Shown: piece by piece, positions 59,894-64,000 of the stretch
Position numbering within the stretch: the stretch's first letter is position 1
Layout: each line of letters starts with the position of its first letter
Assembly (NCBI RefSeq): GCF_900101865.1
Contig: NZ_FNAH01000002.1
Span: forward strand, 124,001 to 188,000
Reading direction: 5' to 3'
DNA length: 64,000 nucleotides
Origin: Paracoccus isoporae
GTDB taxonomy: Bacteria; Pseudomonadota; Alphaproteobacteria; Rhodobacterales; Rhodobacteraceae
Notes under the pieces: generated by a model
Databases searched by the model: none
Told to the model about the DNA's origin: nothing
The model's input: the letters and a program-made list of their open reading frames with translations, nothing else
Program-made: the position numbers and the translations under genes

Positions 59894-61939
59894 ATGACAC
59901 AGACAGATATTGCCGCCCCGCTGGCCGCGACGCTGGCCGAACGCGGCTATGACCGGCTGACCACCGTGCAGCAGCAGATGCTGGACCCCGACATCGGCGG
60001 CCGCGACCTGCTGGTCTCGGCGCAGACCGGCTCCGGCAAGACCGTGGCCTTCGGCATCGCCGCCGCGCCGGAATTGCTGGACGCGGATGACCGCATGCCC
60101 GAAACCGGCCAGCCGCTGGCGCTCGCCATCGCGCCCACGCGGGAACTCGCGCTGCAGGTCGCGGCAGAGCTGGGCTGGCTCTATGCCCAGACGGGGGCGC
60201 GGATCGCGACCTGCGTGGGCGGGATGGATTACCGGACCGAACGAAGGGCGCTGGCACGCGGCGCGCAGATCGTGGTCGGCACGCCGGGGCGGCTGCGCGA
60301 CCATCTCGACAAGGGCGCGCTCGATCTCTCCGGGCTGCGCGTGGCGGTGCTGGACGAGGCCGACGAGATGCTTGATCTCGGCTTCCGCGAGGATCTGGAA
60401 CATATCCTGCAGGCCGCGCCGGACAGCCGCCGCACGCTGATGTTCTCGGCCACCGTGCCGCCGGCCATCGAGAAACTCGCCCGCGATTTTCAGCGCGACA
60501 GCCTGCGCGTCGCCGCCACCGGAGAGGCGCGGCAACATGGCGACATCACCTATCACGCGCTCTCCGTCACCGCGCGCGACAAGGAAAACGCCATCTTCAA
60601 CCTGCTGCGCTTTCACGAGGCGCGGACCGCGATCATCTTCTGCAAGACCCGCGCCAATGTGAACCATCTGCTGGCGCGGATGGGCAATCGCGGCTTCCGC
60701 GTGGTGGCGCTGTCGGGCGAGCTGTCCCAGCAGGAGCGGACCCATGCCCTGCAGGCGCTGCGTGACGGTCGCGCACGGGTCTGTATCGCCACCGATGTGG
60801 CGGCGCGCGGCATCGACCTGCCGGGGCTGGATCTGGTGATCCATGCCGATCTGCCGACCAATTCCGAAACCCTGCTGCACCGGTCCGGCCGGACCGGGCG
60901 GGCCGGGTCCAAGGGGGTCTCGGCGCTGATCGCGACCTCGTCCGAATACAAGAAGGCGCAGCGGCTGTTGCAGGGGGCGAAGGTGACGGCGGAATGGGGC
61001 AAGCCGCCCTCGGCTGAGGAGGTCAGCGCCCGCGACGATCTGCGGATGCTGGATCACCCGGCCCTGTCGTCGCCGCTGGAGGACATGACCGTGGCGCGCG
61101 ATCTGCTGGACCGGGTCGGGCCGGAACAGCTCGCCGCGGCCTTCGTCCAGCTCTGGCGCGAGGGGCGGCCGCCGCCCGAGGAGCTGACCGATGTGCCGCC
61201 CGCGCCGGACGCCGCACCGCGCCCGCCGCGCGACTTCGGCGCCTCGGTCTGGTTCAGCATCTCGGTCGGGCATAGCGGCCGGGCGGAGGCCCGCTGGCTG
61301 CTTCCCAAGATCTGCGAGGCGGGCGGGATCACCCGCGACGCGATCGGGGCCATCCGGGTGCGCGAGGATGAAACCCTGGTCCAGATCGCCACCGCTGAGG
61401 CGCCGCGCTTCGGAGACGAGATCGAGCTGGAGGCAGGACTGCTCATGCGCCGCCTGGCGGGCGAGCCGGCCTTCGATGCGCGCCCCGCGCGCCGCGGCCC
61501 GCCGAAGCCTGCGCGCGGGGCCGCGACGCGGGCGGCGAAACCCCGTGATGCTGCCGCGCCGCGCGAGCCGTCCTCTGGCTCCGGGAAAACCGCGCCGGCC
61601 TGGTCGCCCGAACCGGATGTCGCGGCGGACGGCCGGGTTGCGAAGCTGAAGAAGAAGGCGCGTTGGAGCGCCGAGAAGAAGGCGGCTGCGGCGTCGAAAC
61701 CGGCCCATGCTTCTGACGCTGCGACAGCGGAAAAAGGTAAACCCGCGCGGCCACCCCGCCCAGCCGGAAAGGACGGCGCGCCCGCCGGAAAAAAATCCCG
61801 CACCGCCGCCACCGATGGCAAGCCTGCCTCTGGCCGCGGCAAGGGCCGGGCGGAGTCCAAGCGCCCCGCGAAGCCCGGATCGAAGCGACCGCGACCGGGC
61901 GGCAATACGCCGCCGCGTCGGCCGCGGACGCGCGGCTGA
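59894..61939 (+). CDS. DEAD-box RNA helicase with DbpA-type RNA-binding domain and basic tail
   Basis: 681-residue DEAD-box helicase: Q motif GYDRLTTVQQQ, AQTGSGKT, PTRELALQ, VLDEADEMLDLGF, FSATV and HRSGRTGRAG within residues 1-360. Residues about 450-520 (GASVWFSISVGHSGRAEARW, IGAIRVREDETLVQIA) form a DbpA RNA-binding domain like those that target helicases to 23S rRNA or cold-shock mRNAs. About 160 C-terminal residues are Lys/Ala/Pro/Arg-rich low complexity. The ATG at 59894 gives MTQTDIAAPLAATLAERGYD. Whether it is DbpA or DeaD in role is open. Confidence 0.92.
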   Translation: MTQTDIAAPLAATLAERGYDRLTTVQQQMLDPDIGGRDLLVSAQTGSGKTVAFGIAAAPELLDADDRMPETGQPLALAIAPTRELALQVAAELGWLYAQTGARIATCVGGMDYRTERRALARGAQIVVGTPGRLRDHLDKGALDLSGLRVAVLDEADEMLDLGFREDLEHILQAAPDSRRTLMFSATVPPAIEKLARDFQRDSLRVAATGEARQHGDITYHALSVTARDKENAIFNLLRFHEARTAIIFCKTRANVNHLLARMGNRGFRVVALSGELSQQERTHALQALRDGRARVCIATDVAARGIDLPGLDLVIHADLPTNSETLLHRSGRTGRAGSKGVSALIATSSEYKKAQRLLQGAKVTAEWGKPPSAEEVSARDDLRMLDHPALSSPLEDMTVARDLLDRVGPEQLAAAFVQLWREGRPPPEELTDVPPAPDAAPRPPRDFGASVWFSISVGHSGRAEARWLLPKICEAGGITRDAIGAIRVREDETLVQIATAEAPRFGDEIELEAGLLMRRLAGEPAFDARPARRGPPKPARGAATRAAKPRDAAAPREPSSGSGKTAPAWSPEPDVAADGRVAKLKKKARWSAEKKAAAASKPAHASDAATAEKGKPARPPRPAGKDGAPAGKKSRTAATDGKPASGRGKGRAESKRPAKPGSKRPRPGGNTPPRRPRTRG

Positions 61940-61946
61940 TGCGTCA

Positions 61947-61974
61947 CGGCGCGCGCCACGCGAGACGCGCGCCG
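61947..61974 (+). terminator. Possible terminator hairpin after the helicase gene
   Basis: CGGCGCGCG (61947-61955) and CGCGCGCCG (61966-61974) form a perfect 9-bp stem with a 10-nt loop, starting 8 bp after the stop codon. A TTTT run occurs only about 19 bp later, so rho-independent action is uncertain. Confidence 0.4.
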
Positions 61975-62140
61975 GTCCCGCCTCCGGCGCTTTTCAGACG
62001 CGGGCGCTGAGCGGGCCTACCCACGACTTTGCGCCTGAGCGTTGCGATGGCTGCATGGCGGGTCTTCGCAGCCGGGCATGGCGTGCCACACGCGAAGCTG
62101 TTATCGCAAACGGAACCTCCCGAAATCGAGCGGTGCCGCC

Positions 62141-63358
62141 ATGACTGCTGACGCCAGCAAACCCGCCAGCCTGTCGCTGGTGATCCTGTCCCTTGCCCTT
62201 GGTGCCTTTGCCATCGGCACGTCCGAATTCGCCGCGATGGGGCTTCTGCCCTGGTTCGCCGCCGATCTGGGCCTCAGCGAGGCCGAGGCCGGGCATGTCA
62301 TCTCTGCCTATGCGTTCGGTGTGGTGATCGGGGCGCCGATCACCACGCTTCTGGGGGCGCGGCTGCCGCGGCGGCGCTATCTGGCCGCGCTGATCGGCGC
62401 TTACGGCGTGCTGAACCTCGCCGCCGCGATCCTGCCGGGCTATTCGACGCTGGTGGGGATGCGCTTCCTGGCCGGGCTGCCGCATGGCGGGTTCCTGGGC
62501 GTGGGGATGCTGTTTGCCGCCGATGCCCTGCCGCGCGAGAAGCGGGCCAAGGGGGTGACGCAGGTGATCCTGGGGCTGACCGTGGCCAATATCGTCGGCG
62601 TGCCCTTTGCCGGGGTGCTGGGCGATGTTCTGGGCTGGCGCAGCGGCTTCGCGCTGCCCGGCATCTTTGCGCTGATCGCCGCCGCGCTGATCCTGAAATT
62701 CGCCCCGCGCGTGGGGGTGGATCCCGATGCGCGGCCGATGGCGGAGCTGAAGGCGCTCAGCAATTCCGCGGTGCTTCTGACCCTGCTGGTCGGCACGATC
62801 GGCAGCGGCGGGATGTTCGCGGTCTATGCCTTCATGTCGCAGGCCATGCTGGTCACGGCGAGCCCGCCGGGATGGGCGGTGCCGGCGATGCTGTCGGCCT
62901 TCGGCATCGGCAGCACCATCGGCAGCATCATGGCGGCGCGGATGACCATCGCGCTCGGCCCGGTCGCGGCCTGCGCCTGGCTGTTCGTGATGATGATCGG
63001 CGCGCAGGGCTTCACCATCTGGTCGGTGGGCACCTGGCAGGCGATGATCGCGGCGGCGCTGCTGCTCGGGCTGACCTCGACCGTGTTCGTGCCGTTGCAG
63101 ACACGGCTGATGGACATTGCCGGCCAGGCGCAGAGCATGGCCGCCGCGATGAACCACGCGGCCTTCAACGCCGCGAACGGTCTGGGTCCGCTGTTCGCGG
63201 GGCTGGCGCTGGATGCGGGGTTCGGCTGGCGGGCGCCGGGCGTGGTCGCCATTGGCTTCTCGCTGGTCGGATTGCTCGGCCTCGCGGTCGTCTGGCGTCA
63301 CGCGAAGGGGCGGGGCGAGGTGCTGCATCCCGTGCCCGTCCACTCGGCCGTGCACTGA
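62141..63358 (+). CDS. MFS transporter, AraJ/YdhP-type exporter
   Basis: 405-residue major-facilitator protein with 12 predicted helices. The first helix GAFAIGTSEFAAMGLLPWFA and FLAGLPHGGFLGVGMLFAAD mark the DHA1 AraJ/YdhP subgroup of sugar or drug exporters; LGARLPRRRYLAALIGAYG is the conserved loop 2-3. The start MTADASKPASLSL at 62141 has no strong ribosome site. It is convergent with proC. Substrate unknown. Confidence 0.88.
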   Translation: MTADASKPASLSLVILSLALGAFAIGTSEFAAMGLLPWFAADLGLSEAEAGHVISAYAFGVVIGAPITTLLGARLPRRRYLAALIGAYGVLNLAAAILPGYSTLVGMRFLAGLPHGGFLGVGMLFAADALPREKRAKGVTQVILGLTVANIVGVPFAGVLGDVLGWRSGFALPGIFALIAAALILKFAPRVGVDPDARPMAELKALSNSAVLLTLLVGTIGSGGMFAVYAFMSQAMLVTASPPGWAVPAMLSAFGIGSTIGSIMAARMTIALGPVAACAWLFVMMIGAQGFTIWSVGTWQAMIAAALLLGLTSTVFVPLQTRLMDIAGQAQSMAAAMNHAAFNAANGLGPLFAGLALDAGFGWRAPGVVAIGFSLVGLLGLAVVWRHAKGRGEVLHPVPVHSAVH

Positions 63359-63376
63359 GCGCGGCCCGGCGGGCGG

Positions 63377-64000
63377 TCACGCCGCGCCGCTGCCGTCGCC
63401 CCGCGCCGAGGCGATGCGGTCCGCCACGCTGTCGAGCGCGGCGCGCAGCGCCTGTGTGCCGCCCTGTTCCCCGAACACCCGGAACATCTGCTCGTTGATC
63501 CCGCCCGCGGTCGAATGCGCGTCGCGCAGCGCCGGGAAATCCTCTCCCGGATGACGCTCGGCCGTGCGGCCCAGTTCGAGAAACACCTTTCCCATGAATG
63601 TCCGCGCGTCGGCGCGGTCGATGCCGCGCGCGGCGAGCCAGTCCGAGATCGTCTCCAGCAGCCCGAAATACAGCCCCATCACCGCGCCGGAGCTGGTGAG
63701 CGCGTCGAATTCGTCGAGGCTGCCGGCCTCGATGACCGGGCCGAGCGCGCCGAAGAGCTTGGCGAGTGTGGAATCCGCCGGATGGATCAGCGTCGCGCCC
63801 TGCCGGTCCGCCACGGCGGGCAGGGGCACCACCCGCGGGATCGGATCGGTGGTGCGGGTCCAGCCCCGCAGCACCTCGTCCGGGATGGTCGCGATCAGGC
63901 TGACGATGCGCTGATCGGCGCGGAAATCGAGCGCGCGCAGCACCTCCCCGGCAATTTGCGGGCGCACCGACAGAAACAGCAGCTCGGCCTGATCGACGAC
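63377..64000 (-). CDS. proC: Pyrroline-5-carboxylate reductase, C-terminal part
   Basis: 208 codons visible, the 5' end lying beyond the window. The visible part starts in the strand AELLFLSVRPQIAGEVLRAL, matching the ProC cofactor-domain segment, and continues with IVSLIATIPDEVLRGW and the dimerisation domain GSLDEFDALTSSGAVMGLYF and HSTAGGINEQMFRVF. The classical C-terminal signature reads HSTAGGINEQ in place of the usual SPGGTT-type sequence, so it may be a ProC-like dehydrogenase rather than the main proline enzyme. Confidence 0.8.
   Translation of the reverse strand, partial: VVDQAELLFLSVRPQIAGEVLRALDFRADQRIVSLIATIPDEVLRGWTRTTDPIPRVVPLPAVADRQGATLIHPADSTLAKLFGALGPVIEAGSLDEFDALTSSGAVMGLYFGLLETISDWLAARGIDRADARTFMGKVFLELGRTAERHPGEDFPALRDAHSTAGGINEQMFRVFGEQGGTQALRAALDSVADRIASARGDGSGAA

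Overview
The window is GC-rich, gene-dense chromosome from an alphaproteobacterium. The content (paa thioesterase/ligase/TetR genes, lutABC, a six-gene glycogen operon next to an alpha-glucosidase, a TctCAB/tartrate locus, an inositol operon with a single-domain sugar ABC ATPase, a CCA-encoding tRNA-Ile2) fits Rhodobacterales, most likely Paracoccus or a close relative. This is inferred from gene families and layout; no 16S or database search was possible.

Region by region. 1-3136: phenylacetate-type functions (start of an amino-acid-type binding protein on the minus strand; paaI, paaK and a TetR regulator on the plus strand) with a strong inverted repeat in the shared upstream region. 3180-5245: a sulfide/persulfide module of a persulfide-dioxygenase-like enzyme, a DUF442 rhodanese and a CcdA-like membrane protein. 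5322-7478: hslR, tRNA-Ile2(CAT), purM-purN. 7556-10388: lutABC for lactate oxidation. 10454-13421: an unknown protein, an orphan sqdB and a TRIC/YadS-type membrane protein. 13632-24866: a minus-strand operon glgP-glgB-glgC-glgA-glgX-pgm, divergent from a GH13 alpha-glucosidase across a LacI-type operator. 26837-28864: a TonB-dependent receptor with a clear terminator. 29284-36984: a tartrate locus (D-tartrate dehydratase, LysR, TctC, a TctA-TctB fusion, two tartrate/D-malate dehydrogenase paralogues). 37036-41382: a cupin resembling cupin hydroxynitrile lyases, then a PaoCBA-like molybdenum aldehyde oxidoreductase.

At 41578-41671 lies tRNA-Sec (selC) with its own promoter. From 41672 to about 46800 the DNA looks accessory and partly decayed: a 58-residue stump of a Rossmann protein, a hydrolase that has lost its middle, an intact paralogue with a divergent LysR gene, and a fragment of a phage/mobile-element polyvalent protein (LPD3-like domain plus an HExxH zincin domain) that runs out of frame. 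This is the most mobile-looking part of the window.

From 46807 to 59710 there is a complete-looking myo-inositol system: a LacI repressor divergent from iolG, a tagatose-3-epimerase-like protein, a binding protein/permease/ATPase transporter, a second Gfo/Idh dehydrogenase, IolC fused to DUF2090, iolD, iolE and iolB. Two 15-bp direct repeats of a LacI-type half-palindrome lie between the repressor and iolG. Only iolA is missing. The window closes with a DbpA-type DEAD-box helicase, an MFS exporter and the C-terminal part of proC.

No CRISPR array, intact insertion sequence or clear new defence or biosynthetic system was found. The least explained items are a 21-bp element repeated upstream of two unrelated genes, the selC-adjacent decayed island, and the unknown protein at 10454-11053.
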